NCBI GenBank assembly: GCA_016806645.1
Contig: JACSYO010002130.1
Location: 882,197-946,196, forward strand
Origin: Ophiodon elongatus
Lineage: Eukaryota > Chordata > Actinopteri > Perciformes > Hexagrammidae
Length of the DNA stretch: 64,000 nt
Direction of reading: 5' to 3'
Below the pieces are notes generated by a model, which was given only the letters and a program-made list of their open reading frames with translations, had not been told where the DNA came from and made no database searches. The translations under genes and the position numbers were made by a program. Shown here piece by piece: positions 31,172 to 44,544 of this stretch (within the stretch, counting starts at the first letter, position 1; every line of letters begins with the position of its first letter).

Positions 31172-34100
31172 CTACACCTTGTCCAGGAGGGATCTCTGGC
31201 AGTAGAGGAGGCGCCGAGGCGTGCCGTACTTCCTGAAGAACAAAAGCGCTCCCAGAGTGACCACAACCAGCACCAGTAGGAGGAGAGGGATCACCACGGC
31301 AACCGGCCCGGCCCCGCCCTGCGATTTCTCCACCTCGATGATGATCACCTCCTCTTTCCGACCCTTCTTGGGCTCCTCGCCTTCGCAGCCCATCCAGTCA
31401 CTGAGCACAGACTTGGGGTAGCCGGACTCCACCTTCATGTACTGGTTGTTGAACTTCCAGTACTTGTTGGCTTTGTAGAAATAAGTGTAAGCTGAGGAGA
31501 GTGGAGAGAAAGAGTTTAGATTTAAACTTGCCACTTATTATCTATATTAACTGATTGTTTGGTTTCTCATCTGGAAAATGCTTATTTTCTCTGAACTCAA
31601 ATATATTCAGCTTTCTATCGCACATGGCAGAGAAAAGCAGCAAATCCTCACATTTGAGAAGCTGTATCTGAGAAATGTTTGGTATTTTTCCTTGATTATG
31701 ATTAATCGATTGTCAAAGTAGCTGCCAAATAATTTCCAGTTGTTGTTTCTGTCTCTAACTGGGATTTAGACATCCACACGATCCGTTCAATGGGGAGGAA
31801 AACTTACATCCATCTTCACTCATGATGGCAGATTTAATGTTTTCCGGCGTGCCGCTCCACATGCTGATGGGCTTTGGATAACCGTTGTCCACGGTGCGAG
31901 TCTGCTCGTTGAAGCGGTAGTATCTGCAAGTGACACGAAGACACAAAACTATTAAAGATGTACCGTGTTAGAAAACATTTCCTAGGAGAAACAGCTTTGG
32001 GTGATTATATTCACACAACAGGGGAACACCAAGGTTCATGTCCTCGCTGTTGTTTTTGGGAATGTGTTTTTTTTTCTACAATTACACAGGAAGGGCGTGT
32101 GGTAGTTTTTAGTTTTCACATATGCAGTAATACTCTGAGTTAAAGAGAAGAGGGACAGAGGGTGAGTCAGATAACTGAAATGTGGGATTGCTACCTTCAT
32201 AACAATTTCACAGATAAGCTCGGGAATAGTACGAGTTGTAACAGGTTACTACAACTGTGCAGAAAGTATGAGCACTATCTGTTTGGACGAAAGGGAAAGA
32301 GATTAAATCTATGCACGCGTGCTGCAGGAATGCTCCCAAAACGTTTCAAAGAAAAGTAATGAGGAAGTAACAAGTGTCTCAGTAGAGGACGGACTCACTT
32401 GCTGCCCTTGAAGAAGTACGTCTGTCCCGTCGGTGTGTAGAAGAGAGCGGCGTCGATCTTGTCTTTGGGGAGACCGGTGCCCAGGTCGCTCAGGCTCTTG
32501 GGAGAATCCTTGTCCATGTTGGCCTCGCTGAAGACCCAGTACTTGTCATCTGGAGGCGAAAGAAAGAACAACAGGTAAGACGGTCAGAAGGGAGACGGAG
32601 AACAGAAAAAGAAAAGAAAGATCAGAAGACATGAAAGAAAACCAGTCATAACAACTAACACATGAAGTTCATCACTCGAGCAGCTGCGGTGACTCATCCA
32701 TCCCGAATCTGGCTTCAATCTAAATCTCAGATTGGAACCTACCTTTGAAGAAGATGAATTTTCCATCATCCCTCTCGTAGGCGGCGTTGATGTTTGAGGG
32801 CAGGCCCTTCCAGAAGTGACTGATGGTCATCGGGTAACCTGGCAACACCTTGTTGTTACGCACACGCCAAAACCACTTGTCCTGCAAACACACACGCATG
32901 CACGCATAGATTATAAATAATGCATTTTAGTGGGACACTTGCACAGAACAGAGCCATCGTTAATGTTATTACTAACTCCTGTTCTCTCTCTCGTGTGACG
33001 AGTCAAAACACCTGCTGGGAGAAATCATTTTGTCTCCATTGTACCTTAAACACAAACTTTTCCCCTCTGAGGATGGCGATGGTGTCAAAGTGTCCCTCGC
33101 AGATGTCTGGGCCGTTGTCGGGGGTGGAGGGCTTCGTGGGCCGAGGGGGAGGAGGGGGAGGAGGGGGAGCCCCAGACTTGGTTCCTGTGGGGTAGATATT
33201 GTGAGAGAGAAGTGTGAAATAGTTAGTGACATATTTCAACGTACGTATGCACCACCCACTCCACCACTTTGGTCCAGACTGAGAGATCTATGGACTTGTT
33301 GCCTTGAAATGTTGTCCACACGTTCATTGATCCCAGATGATGAATCCTACTGACTTTGGTGATCCTCTATCTTTTCCTCTAGTGCAATCAGATGGCACCA
33401 TCCTCAGGTTTAAATCTAAATTTGTTCAATACTTTGTTTTACTTAATACCTGAAGTCGGATGTTTACATAGCATTTATCTCTACTGTTGCCTATTCTATT
33501 GTGTATTTTGTACATTTAATGTGCCGCTTGATGTTTCTTGACTATATTATAAACATTGTTTCTTTAACTTGTAGTCCATCATACCCATGACTACAACTCT
33601 AACTGATTGACACACTTGCTCTGCATTAAGGCTAATCAACTGATGTTCCTTGAACCTTTTATACTGCTTCCTTCACTTGCTAACTGTTCTTGCCTTGAAA
33701 AAATAAAAGGTTTTTGCACAGATTTGAGTGTGCGGATGCTTTTTTTGATGACAAAATACCTGCAAAGATAATGACATTCCCATCCGCCTCAGTTGTATTT
33801 TGTGTTTAGTGCTAGTTAGCAAATGCAAGCATGCCAACATGCTAATTTAAGATAAGAAAAATTATAAACATTATACCTGGGAAACATTAGCATGAGAGCA
33901 TTTAGCTCAAAGCAACACTGTGACTAAGCCTCACAGAGCTGCTAGCATGGCTGAAGACACTTGTTAAAGGAGCCATATGAGGCTCATTTTAAGGTTCATA
34001 CTAGTACTTTGGGCTCCTCTAAGATCATATTTACATGCATTAATGTTAAAAAAAACACTTTATTTTCCTCCTACTGTTTGTCTGAATAATACCTGTATTC

Positions 34101-37100
34101 ACTCTGTGTCTGAAACGCTCCGTTTTCGCGCCTGTCTCTTTAAGCCCCGTCCTGAAAAACCCAGTCTGCTCTGATTGGCTGAAAATCCCTGCAGATATCT
34201 CCAATAAATTCCCACTTCCTTTTGGAGAACTACTAACCGTAGATCGCCTGGATGCCTCTGCGGTCGTCGTATGGGAGCTGGAAGTTTTCAGTCTCAAACC
34301 ACTGGTAGAAGGGGGCCATGATGGCAGAGGGGTCGTTGGAGTGCTCCAGACCCAGAGCGTGACCCAGCTCATGGACCGCCACCAGGAAAACATCATTACC
34401 TTCGGAGAGAGAGGGAAAGATAACAGTCCGTTTATTGGTTTTAATTTCTTCCAGGATCTACATGTGACCGTCTGCTCTTCTCTCTCTTACCCCCTTGGTC
34501 TGTGCTCCCGGTGGTCCAGGGCTCAGCGAGGTCAAAGTGCGTGTCTCCGCCGATGCCGTGTCCGGGGAAGTACGCGTGAGCCAGGAAGCCGCCCTCGCCA
34601 TCAAATGGCGTGCTGTCGCCGTGGAAACCCTCTGAGAACGAGAGCATGATGTCTGCGAACTTGTCGACCTTGTCTTTGATGTGGCTGTAGGGGATCTCCC
34701 TGAAGGTGAGCGGGATCACGTCCTCCCAAACCTTGAAGGCTTTTCTGATGGCTTCATACGTGGCTTGTTCTCCGATCTTAGGGGTGTAGTTCTGTATGCT
34801 GATAGCAAGGACGAGGAGACGGGGATTTAGTAATACACTAAAGAGGAGCAAGTCAGCAAGTAAAGCACCTTTCAAAACAAAAGCTACTTAGTGCTTCACA
34901 ATAAAAGCCTGTCAAACAGAGCAAGTGTCTAAATAAAGCAGATCAGTTTACTATAATTTAGAAATTCCAATAAAGTCAAAAAGGCATTGGTATATTCTTT
35001 AGAGTTTAGAGTTTGGATTTTGAGTTTAAATTTAATTTCATTAAAGATAAACAGAAAAATTAATTGGCAACAAGTTTGATAATCGGCTTTCAGTGGGTCC
35101 CACTTCTTATCTACGATAGAAAAGTGAATATCTTTAGCTTTTGGACTGTTGCTTTGACAAAAAAAAAACACTATGAATATTTGAACTTGGAGTTTTGGAA
35201 TTTTCTTTATAATGTTAACAATGCTTAATCAAGAAAATAGTTTAAAGAATGAAAACTTGATAGTGAAAAACCACTAGTTGGGTATCGTAACATGCATAAT
35301 AAATCACATGTGAGACTTTCGTAGCAAAAGCCAAAATATTGATTGCCGTAGGCGCGTACCTGAAGGTCACCTCTGACTTGTCCCACTTCAGACCCTGCAC
35401 CGCGTATCTCTTCCTCCTCATGTTGGTTTTCAGCTGCGGGCCGAATTTGTCTGGGACGCCACACCGGGGCCGGCTCATCGCCCTGGCAACAGCAAAATCA
35501 AATTCCCACTTCTTAACTATGTAAAACATTCACACTCCCCTGAAGGACCAACGTGTAAGTAAGTAAGTAACTTCTCTTTCTTAAATGATCTTAACTCCAC
35601 TCTCAAATCATCAAATCATCTGACAACTTGAAAGACTCTAGTATTGATTTAAACATTTGAAACCAATAAAAAAAAAAACGTTGCTGTCAACGAGGACTCA
35701 CTCTAACGTGTTGGAGTCTATGGAGCCGGAGACAGTCAAACCGTAAAACCTCTGCATGGCTGATATCGCTGTTACAATGGACTTTGGTGAGCGGATGGCC
35801 TGGGCTCTGACATCACCTGGAGGCAGGTAGCCATACTGCTGCAGCCAACCCTGCAAGAGAGAGACAACTATGAAAGTCTGTTTGTTCACACATCGATCGA
35901 AACTGAAATGATTTCCTTTCCTGTTGGACAAAACGGACAGCACCAAAAGACAGGTTATTACAGAGAATTGCACCTCAGAAAGCTTAAACAGACCTTGTTT
36001 ATTCCAAAATAAACCTTCCAGACTAATTAGTTACATGCAGAATGAGCCAAAGCAAATAATAAATATATTCTAAGTCAGAAAGATTGCAGTATATTTTAAA
36101 CTAGAAATTAAACAAAGAAATATTCATATATTATTATCATATTATTATTACAGTGTTCATTATTCTGAACATACATATAACTTGTGATTTTGAAACACAG
36201 AAATTGTAATTCTTTGCTATTTTGTGACATTTTACAGAACCAACAATTGATAGATTGATTGAGAAAATAAAGATAATAAGATAGCTAATCCGGCAGATAA
36301 GATACTTTATTTAAGGAGGTAGTATTTCTGCCTTGACTGATACGCTGTTGTATGGTGGCCTGCAGTCTTTTTTATGTCAAAATCCCAACAGCGAAATCAT
36401 GATACTTCTCAAAAACCAAGAAAGTTTTGTTATAGAACTCTATATTTCCATAAAATACAAGATGCAAAAGACAAAAAAACTAAAAAAACTAAAAAACACA
36501 TTGATATTTTGATAAAATTGTACTGTAGTATTACTATAGTGTACAATAAGAACTGTACAGTGTTGTATAGTAAATTTGTTTTTGAGTTGTTTGAGTTTTT
36601 CACCAGCTATGGTACTACTATATTTTTTTCCGTAGTACTATTTAATTATCTGTTAAAGCATTTCAACAGTAAAACTAAGTATGTTGATCGTTGTATTCCT
36701 ATTTTCCTTTATAGTTTAAATAGTATTACTATTGTGTACTATATATTGTTTCTATAGAACATTCCTATAGTAATACTATGATGATGTTTAGTCAATGCAG
36801 AGTTTTATGATAGTGTTTGTAATAGTATTACTAGTGTTTTTTGTGTTTCCGTAGTATTTCTATAATATTTAAAATAGTATCACCATAGTATATTATATAG
36901 TGTTTCTGTAGTTGTTTTTTGAACGTACTATAAAACACTCTTATAGTAATTTGACAATGTTACAGTAAATGTATATTTTATATATTAGGAGTACTTTAAC
37001 AGTAATTTAGTAGTCTTTAATAGTACTTTAGTATATTGTATAGTGTTTCTGTAGCTGTTATTTTAATGCACTATGAAACACTTTTATAGTAATACTATGT

Positions 37101-39334
37101 TGATGTTAAATATTACTATATTGTTTGTAATGATATTACTATAGTGTAATATTACAATGTTTCCTAATTGCTTTGAACCTTTAGCCTTTAAACCTTTAAG
37201 AGAAAGGCAATACAATCATTAAGTGAGATAAATAAGTCTATAACACACCAATTATTCTTTATTTTGCAGAATTAGGACTTTTGCAACACGTAAGTGGGTT
37301 TCTCAATCTGCTCGGAGTCAGACTTCCCAGAAACAACAACAAAAACCCCTGAAAAACATCTCCGTCGACAAAACAGAAGGGATTGGCTGCTTGTGTGAAC
37401 CTGCGGGTGTTTGTCTACTTCCAGTCAGCTTTCAGAGCTTGTTGGGACCTGCGTCTCAGATGCATCACAGATTAAATGGTGAATAAGGGAGAAAAAGTGT
37501 ATGTGTGTGTGTGTGTGTGTGTTTTTAGTGTGACTTGTTAACCTACAGCAGCCAACACACACTTTGGTAACTCAGCATGTTAAATGTATTTTCGTTTCTT
37601 CATTTGACTGTGACATTATCCCGTTTATGAACTCTTAAAAGCCAACACCAGATCCTGGCATGCCCCCTCGATTTATGCTGAACTCGTCAGGGGGAACTTT
37701 GTTGTGGGGTCATAAGGAAGGACGAAAGAGGAACTGAAAGCCAAATAAAACACACAATATGAAAACACTGATGTCATTTCAGTTACGATGACCCACAAGT
37801 CTGTCTAGACGATCGCAGCCAAAGACAACTGGTGGTCATAACGCTGGAAAAAGTCACATTTTCAGCAACATTTGGGTTCGTCAAAGCTTGAGTTTAAGAT
37901 CTCCCTGCCCCTGTCTATGTCTGTCCTCCTCCTCCTCCTCCTCTCTCTCTGTCTGCCTTAAACTCAACCAAAACCACCACTATTTATCTTTACACATGAA
38001 AGCCAGCCTATTCTTTCCACTGCCTGCTGCTGGTGGTCTAAGACTTAAAGGAATACTTCAACATTTTGGGAAATATTTGCTTTCTTCTCGAGAGTTAGAT
38101 GAGAAGATGGATACCATTGTAATGTATTGAGTTGAAGGGTGTGTTTTATCTCACAGTCTTACTTTAAATCTCACCAATTAACAAGTGTTTGTTTAATTTG
38201 TACAGAAACCAAAAGTGTAAAAATAGAAAGTTGTGGTTTTTACAGCGGCGTTTAGGCGTGACAGACCGTAAATGCACATTATTAGTGTGCTTTAGCGCTG
38301 CTGGGAGATATCGTAACCATTAGACAGAGCCATGCTGGCTGCCCCCGCCCCCAGTTTCCACTCTTTGTGCTAAGCTAAGCTAACCGATTGTGAGTTTTCA
38401 CTCCATACTCAATGGACAAACATAAAGAGTGGTATCAATCTCCTCATCTCATGGACCGCTTTTGTTAGAGCTTTAGAAGCTTAAGTGCATCTTGAACTGT
38501 GTGTATTTCCACTTCTGTATCTGCACACACAGAGTTAACACACATCTTCATCTCCGCCACTGATTAAGTTTGTGGAATTACCCCGAATTCCTTCGTTAGC
38601 CTCGTCTAAACCTCAGATATCTCTCTTATTCCACCATTAGTGCTGTTTTTCTCTTCAGGCCTTCCATCTACAAGTGAAGGGAAAAGCAGGAGGGGGGGGA
38701 GGGATGGAAATGCAGCGACTGCATAGGCAGGACTACCTGGCTGTGTACTGCCTGGGTGCACACACACAGCTACTGTTAGTCATGTGCTGGGCAGAGAGGC
38801 CAGAGAACAAGGTTCACTTATGACGACCTGCAGAGAGGCATCTTATCCCCCTTCTCTCCATCTCTGCATCTTCCCCCCCTCACAATTTCTTCTGGATTAT
38901 TTAAGCATTAATCTAATTTACCCCCCCCGACCCCCCCAACTTTCTCTGAGTCAATCTGCCTGTAACACCAACCAAATTTACTCTCTCTGCCTCTCCACTG
39001 ACTGCTGCTAGTGTGTCCTGTGGCTCCAGTGTGGTGACGCGTCTGCTTCTATAAAAACACTCCCCCGAAAAGTCTCCCCCACACCGACAAGACCTCCACT
39101 TCTCTCCCCCTAGGCCCAAACTACTCCACACACAGACACCACCACCTCCGGTTGAGACGCCAGGTATCCCAGCATGCACCCCTCCTCCCTGGAACTCCCA
39201 GCAGCCACCATCAAAGCTTCTATTTATTGAGACTCGTACATGGCTAGTATTGTTGGCCTCGGAGTAGCTAGGTAGCTCGCTACACGGCCATGTGTGGTCA
39301 AAGGGCTGGCTGCTGGTTCGGTAAACACACCCCT

Positions 39335-39381
<47 letters not shown>

Positions 39382-42300
39382 AGACGTGAGGTTTGATTGT
39401 ATAATGCACAGACACTGAAACAGAACCAGCGTGATGAAAAGTTGGTGGAAGAGGTTGTCTCAGTGGATCATGTGACCGTACTGTGACCTTACTATCTTAT
39501 ATGGAGCTTAAGCAATTACTTAATTGTACAGAATTTGATCATCTATAATCATGAAGTCATTTTTTAAACAAACATTCAACTGTTCCTGCTTCTTAAATGT
39601 ACGGATGTGCTGCTTTTCCTCATCTTAAATTCTACAAAACTTAATGTCTTTGGGTTTAGGACAGCTTGCTGGACACAATAGGCAATATACTATAAATATG
39701 TCGCTTTTGGCTCCAGAGGAAATTGTGATGGGTGTTTTTCACCATTTCCTGACATTTCCTTCCAAATCATCAGTCGCAGCTTTAAATTCCATGAAGGTGT
39801 ATCATCACTTGCACAATAAGTTAGGGGTATATTGAATGTTTTTTCTGACTTTTTATGGCCCAAATGATTCATCAGTTATTTAAGAGAATAATCAGCGGAT
39901 TCATCAAAAATGATGATAATCATTATTTGCAACTCTAATCCTAGTTATTGTATGTTTATTGATAACTGATTAAAGTCGCTTTAGGAGCAGAACGCTGCCT
40001 CCAAAGCACGGCTGCAGATGGCTGCCTGCATTCATCGTCTCCTCAAGATCAGAACAGAACAATCTGAATCTAAAAATCTAAATCCTGAAAGCGTACTTCA
40101 CCATGTCTGTATTAGATTGGGGCCCTGGAGCAACAATGAGCTGCTGGGCCCCCATTAACCCTCCATTCTTCTCACCCTCTGCAATATGTGTAGCTTTTCT
40201 CAGCTAGAAGACAGGCACTCTGGTCTATTGTATGTTTATAGAGTACCAGGTGTTTAATAAAGGCTTTAAAAGTAGATATCCTCATGATAAAGACAGCAGG
40301 ACATACTTCAGTTGATTTCTGGATACAATTATTTTAATTAAATAAGCACAAACTAGTTGAAACACAGTCGGCCTGGAGCGTTCACGGCCCCTGCGACGTT
40401 TCCCGGTATGTACTCCACAACATAAAATCCCTCAATCCAGAGAGTATCAGCAATTACAAAAATATGACCGTGATGCCGGGACGCATTTATGTGATGTCTC
40501 AATGTCCCGTCACCCATCACAGGACATGTGGGTGCCACTTATTGTCACGTGCTCTTACTCACATCCACATGACACTGGGTTGTAATTAGTTTTTCCGGAC
40601 GCACTATGAAAAAAAAACACAAACCTCAAGTTCCTTCAAGAGTTATAAACAAAATGAACAAAAAATTCCCCTGTGCATTTATAGCTGTTGCGGTAAAACA
40701 AAAGAATGATGGCATTTTCTTAGGATGTGAAACTGTCATTGCGTCTGAACATTCATCATGTGGGTGCTTGTCTGTATTTATGTAATATATACTGAAAGAA
40801 ACGAGGAATTAAATAGGGATATGGATGTGAGTTTGTATATTAAACCATGTGTTCACTCAGTGCTGCAGGAAAGGCCGTCTTTTTGTGTATAACAATGCTG
40901 CCAAGTGTCAAAACACTATTTGCTTCAAGCTGCACAGTTTTTTTTTATGGCAATGAGTATTTCTCTAGCCAGACGAGTTAGTTGGATGCTTTATTTCGTG
41001 CCTTTAAAATGTCACCAGCAGTGAAGGAAAAAAAACGGACCAGAGGGTAAAGCACGGAAGAAGATGATCTAAAGTGCAGAGTTACATTAGCGAAGGAGCG
41101 GTAAAGACATTAGAAGGAAGAGCGGTAAAAGAGAAGTGGGGAGAGAGAGCGAGAGAGAGAGAGAGAGAGGGGTTAGGCTGAATTTAAATTTGAGGGACTG
41201 AGTCAGTTGTTCCTCTCACTCGGTGCCAACGGAAAAAACTGAGACTTCTGCTCATGAGTGGCTGAATCTCACATTGCCTTCATTTCTTGGCGCCTCTGAC
41301 CAAGTTAGCACTCACTGCAGCGCCGAGCAATGTTTTTTCTTCTGCATTTACATTTCTAGTGGGTCAAAGAGGTCAATTAAAATCACTTATTTGGCTTCGT
41401 GAAACCCCATTTAACTGATGCAGGCCATCCGTTGCTGGTCCATGAGTGACGGTGATGCAACTGGAGTGATAATTACCATAGATGTTGCTTCTTTGGCAAT
41501 AATTCCACGAACATAACCAGTTAGTGGAAAGTATGTTTACTCAAGTACTGCACATAAGCACCATTTTGAGTGTACTTCTAGTTCTACTCAAAGGCATGTA
41601 TTGTACTTGTTACTGCACTTCATTTGACAGCTTTCATTTTTTACATACCAAATATAAAAGGAGCTTATAATATATGATATATATATATATAATAAACCGA
41701 TTAATATTAATCATGCAATATCATGTTTATGCATGGCTTATTTTAATATTGCAGCTGGCCGCAAGTTGGAGCAACACCTATGAAACTATAACTTATAGAC
41801 CAAGTGACGAAAACTGAGCCGTCTCCATGACAACTGACTAAACTCCATCGGCCGATGAAGACTGTGAGATGCAGTTAAGGCTTCAAAAGCAGAGTAGAGT
41901 TGAGATTGATTTTATCAACAATTTGAATTTTGTCATGAAAGTGATCATGTAAATCTACTAATAGGCTACAACGAGCTGTACTTGGATTATGATAGTGCAT
42001 CATATTTTATAAGATACAATAATCATTTATGTCGTGCAGTAAAAAGTACAATATGTCCATGATGAAATGTAGTGGAGCAGAAGTATTACGTAGCATGAGA
42101 TGCAAAGAGAGCTCTCTACCTCAGGTGAGTGGCCAGTCTGTAAGATGAATTTGTTTGAGCACATCTGGTTTAAATTAAGTTGAATCCAACCAGCTGAGCA
42201 CCTGAGACTAGAAACTAATGGGAAAAAAAAGCATCTTCAAAACCTGCACTTCTAACATCATGGTGGAAACTTCCTCTCTTTGAACCAAACCCTTTGCCCG

Positions 42301-44544
42301 ACACCTATTTTCTTGAGTGTGGGGCAAAGATAAGCTCCCTTTCTCCCTTGAAGTCCATCAGTTTCTCATTAAGGCCGATCCGGCTGATTACTTTGACATC
42401 TCTTAAGTGACAACCGCTGCCTGTCAGAGCCGCGTGCACCAGATCTCGAGCGAAGCCTTTTCTTTTGATGCTACATCAACAGCCACTCTAGTATAGATAA
42501 AGAGAATTGAACCCAGATGTGTTTTGAGCGGATCAGCAAGCCTCTGCTGGGATCACGAGACATGTGTCTCCAGATGGCAACGGGAATTCTCCAGGAACTT
42601 TTTTTAGCCAGATATGAAGAGATCCTGTTTTAGACGCTGTTGTTTTCATTGCTGCCCACTTCCTCTGCTCACCAGGTCTCACTGAGCTTCCCATTGAAGT
42701 AGAGAAAGGTTAGACAAGGCAAAAGTGGCGAATGAAAACAGACGCCGGAGGCCGCAAAGGTACCGGACTTCACCAGAAGTCATTTTCAGAGAATAGTGGA
42801 AGTCTTATTTCTCATCTGGTGGAGCTTCACTTTTCACTCAATGTGGATTAAGTGGGTTTACTTTGTCAGAGTGAAGTCAGGGAGGGATGTTCAGATGTTG
42901 AGCAACACTGATAAACCACAACATTCCTCTGAACTCAGTTTCTCAGTCGGATTTCTGCATTCTCAACCCCCTGAAAGGAGCGTCAGCTAAACTTAAATTA
43001 AACATTGATGTCACTCAGTTGTTGTTTTGACTCTGTTCCTCTTATATTTGCTGCTTTCGCCACACGCAGACGCGTCTATCTTTTGATCACAGGGTTCATA
43101 TGCAGCGTTTAGCTGATGTAATCCTGAACCCATAATTGATTCTTGTCCTCTCATTGCATCAGGACTGAGTGCTATGTCTGACATCTCCGCAGCGCTGTGC
43201 ACACAACTTGTATCACTCATCTGATTAAATCCTGCACTGTGGGTCATCATCATTTCAGCACTGAGGCGATACATATTAGAGGTGTTATAAACAGCTGTAA
43301 AGAGTTTGGTTTTCTCACGTTGTTTACAGACATTCATCACTGAGTCGGTGCGCTCGCCACAGGAGGGCGGCCGCCTGTGGCGTCTTATAAACCGTCTGAG
43401 TCTCTGAGTTACCCACCATGTCTGGCTTGACTCACGTGCCAGTAACTTGTGGTCAGTGACTAAGGCCCTCCTTCGTAAGTTGTCGTTAATGGACTTTTTG
43501 CTCTGTGAATCAATTTCCTGTGACAGCTACCTTTTTGGGGGTGCATCCTGTCTTTTAGAGAGAAGCACATTGAATGTGCAGTTCCTCGCAGTATGACTGG
43601 ATACTAATGAGGCACTGTTTAAATACTAACATCAAACCCCCCCACGACCTCTGGAACAACAAACAGAGTCAATGTGAAAGGAGCCGAGAGACGGAGGCGC
43701 CCAGGGTGCTCGCACCCAATCATTTACGAAGCTGCAAGCGACCTGGTGACAAAATATGTTGTTTAGTTGAAGGCTTAATTGCACTTTAGTGTCTCAAGGC
43801 CGGGGTTTCACAGCCTGAGGCCTCCAGTCTCCCTTGATGGAGCAACTCATGTCCGGCTTGTTGTGAATGCAGACCAGCTTCCCTGTAGTCTCCTCAAGCA
43901 GATGAAAATCATTAACCCCCTCCCCCGAACCACCACTACCCCCTTTTTCCTCAGAACAAAGCGGCTCAGCTGAGGTTTCCAAACTGGGCACTGCCCCTGC
44001 ATGGCTGGATCTCCTCCTTCACAAGCCACAAGAGTTTTGACTCATGACATTCTTTCTCTGGTTGAAGATTCATCTCTTGTTACAGATGGCGTCTTTCAAC
44101 CAGCACTCAGTACAGAAAGATAAACGTCAGGAGTGTTTGAGGGAGGCAGAATAAACACGGGAACATAAACAGTTCCTCCCCTGCTGTTGCAAGATTAGAA
44201 AAAGCTATAAACATAGAACAGGCCCTACAGATATCAGTGACACTTTAAGTCCCTGTAGTGATACAATAAGAGGTAAAGAAAAGAAGAAAATCTGATCTTT
44301 TTTTTAGGCTTTCTGCAGCAGAACACTTTAAATTCATATCGTCGAAATATAAATCCTAAGTTGTTTACACATAACAGCTTATATGACAAACTTTCAAACC
44401 TTATGTGGATCACTTTGCATTGTTTTAAGTGAATAAATCATGATTTTCCATCAGACTTACCTCAGCTTTTAGTACATTCGCAGTGACGGAGGTAAAACCA
44501 AAGCAGCAGAGACCACAGGCCAGGGTGAGGATCTGGGGCAGCAT
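31172..44544 (-). CDS. mmp14: Matrix metalloproteinase 14 (MT1-MMP)
   Basis: Membrane-anchored collagenase and activator of pro-MMP2 at the cell surface. Ten coding exons in transcript order: 44544-44461, 35850-35702, 35482-35360, 34798-34491, 34399-34238, 33184-33045, 32881-32743, 32549-32399, 31923-31808, 31491-31172; 563 codons plus TAG (human 582), frame continuous. Signal peptide about 1-24; prodomain with cysteine switch PRCGVPD (83-89) and furin site RRKR (100-103); catalytic domain with HELGHALGLEH (231-241) and Met-turn Met249; Pro-rich hinge about 280-300; hemopexin domain from Cys304 to Cys493; transmembrane segment about 520-543; cytosolic tail with LLY internalisation motif (552-554), palmitoylatable Cys555 and terminal DKV. 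The tail is nearly identical to human MMP14. Whether it is the a or b fish co-orthologue cannot be told. Confidence 0.97.
31545..31745 (-). mobile_element. Interspersed repeat in MMP14 intron 9
   Basis: Words such as AACTCAAATATATTCAGCTT, TCCTCACATTTGAGAAGCTG and ATTAATCGATTGTCAAAGTA match a common percomorph repeat I know from introns. Related fragments lie at 39830-39950 and 47525-47710. Confidence 0.5.
33785..33965 (+). mobile_element. GCTAGC/TTAGCATG-type repeat in MMP14 intron 5
   Basis: Contains TTAGTGCTAGTTAGCAAATG, ACATTATACCTGGGAAACAT and GCTGCTAGCATGGCTGAAGA, a run of words typical of a widespread teleost repeat. Non-coding. Confidence 0.5.
33966..34195 (+). mobile_element. Percomorph short interspersed repeat next to MMP14 exon 5
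   Basis: Contains GGAGCCATATGAGGCTCATT, CTGAAACGCTCCGTTTTCGC and CCAGTCTGCTCTGATTGGCT, words of a highly repeated percomorph element. It ends about 40 bp from the exon 5 donor. Confidence 0.55.
36480..37160. repeat. AT-rich degenerate repeat array
   Basis: Words like TAGTATTACTATAGTGTA and its inverse ATAGTAATACTAT recur about nine times. One segment of roughly 80 bp at 36886-36963 recurs at 37029-37109 (offset 143 bp), sharing TATAGTGTTTCTGTAG and a CACTC/CACTT...TTATAGTAA block. Both orientations are mixed, so hairpins are possible. Confidence 0.7.
38048..38475. mobile_element. TIR-bearing MITE-like element in MMP14 intron 1
   Basis: Left arm AGATGAGAAGATGGATACCA (38097-38118) pairs with right arm at 38428-38449 at 19 of 22 positions as inverted repeats. 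The left flank GGAATACTTCAACATTTTGG and internal GCTAAGCTAAGCTAACC are familiar from a very common percomorph element. No ORF. Confidence 0.65.
39338..39380. repeat. (GT)n microsatellite
   Basis: GT dinucleotide run of about 43 bp in MMP14 intron 1. Confidence 0.9.
39830..39950. mobile_element. Interspersed repeat fragment in MMP14 intron 1
   Basis: Contains TCTGACTTTTTATGGCCCAA, AGAATAATCAGCGGATTCAT and TTTGCAACTCTAATC, degenerate forms of the end of the repeat family seen at 31545-31745. Confidence 0.45.
41515..42105. mobile_element. AAGTA-stepped repeat, two inverted parts
   Basis: The left piece (41515-41650) reads TTTACTCAAGTACTGCAC in forward orientation; the right piece (42030-42105) reads GAAATGTAGTGGAGCAGAAG in reverse. 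Together they look like two ends of one element with a diverged interior. Confidence 0.45.

Larger units (their letters stand above)
35851..44460 (-). other. mmp14: MMP14 intron 1 (8.6 kb)
   Basis: Separates the signal-peptide exon from the prodomain exons. No other gene found in it. It contains an AT-rich degenerate repeat array (36480-37160), a TIR element (38048-38475), repeat fragments at 39830-39950 and 41515-42105, microsatellites at 37498-37521 (GT), 39338-39380 (GT) and 41143-41170 (GA), and a locally GC-richer stretch at 40365-40610. Long first introns often hold enhancers; nothing here proves one. Confidence 0.7.

Noticed and set aside
34441..34875. Stand-alone 144-codon ORF with a signal-like start
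   Set aside because: This is MMP14 exon 4 read through into introns; the apparent start lies in the intron before the acceptor at 34799.
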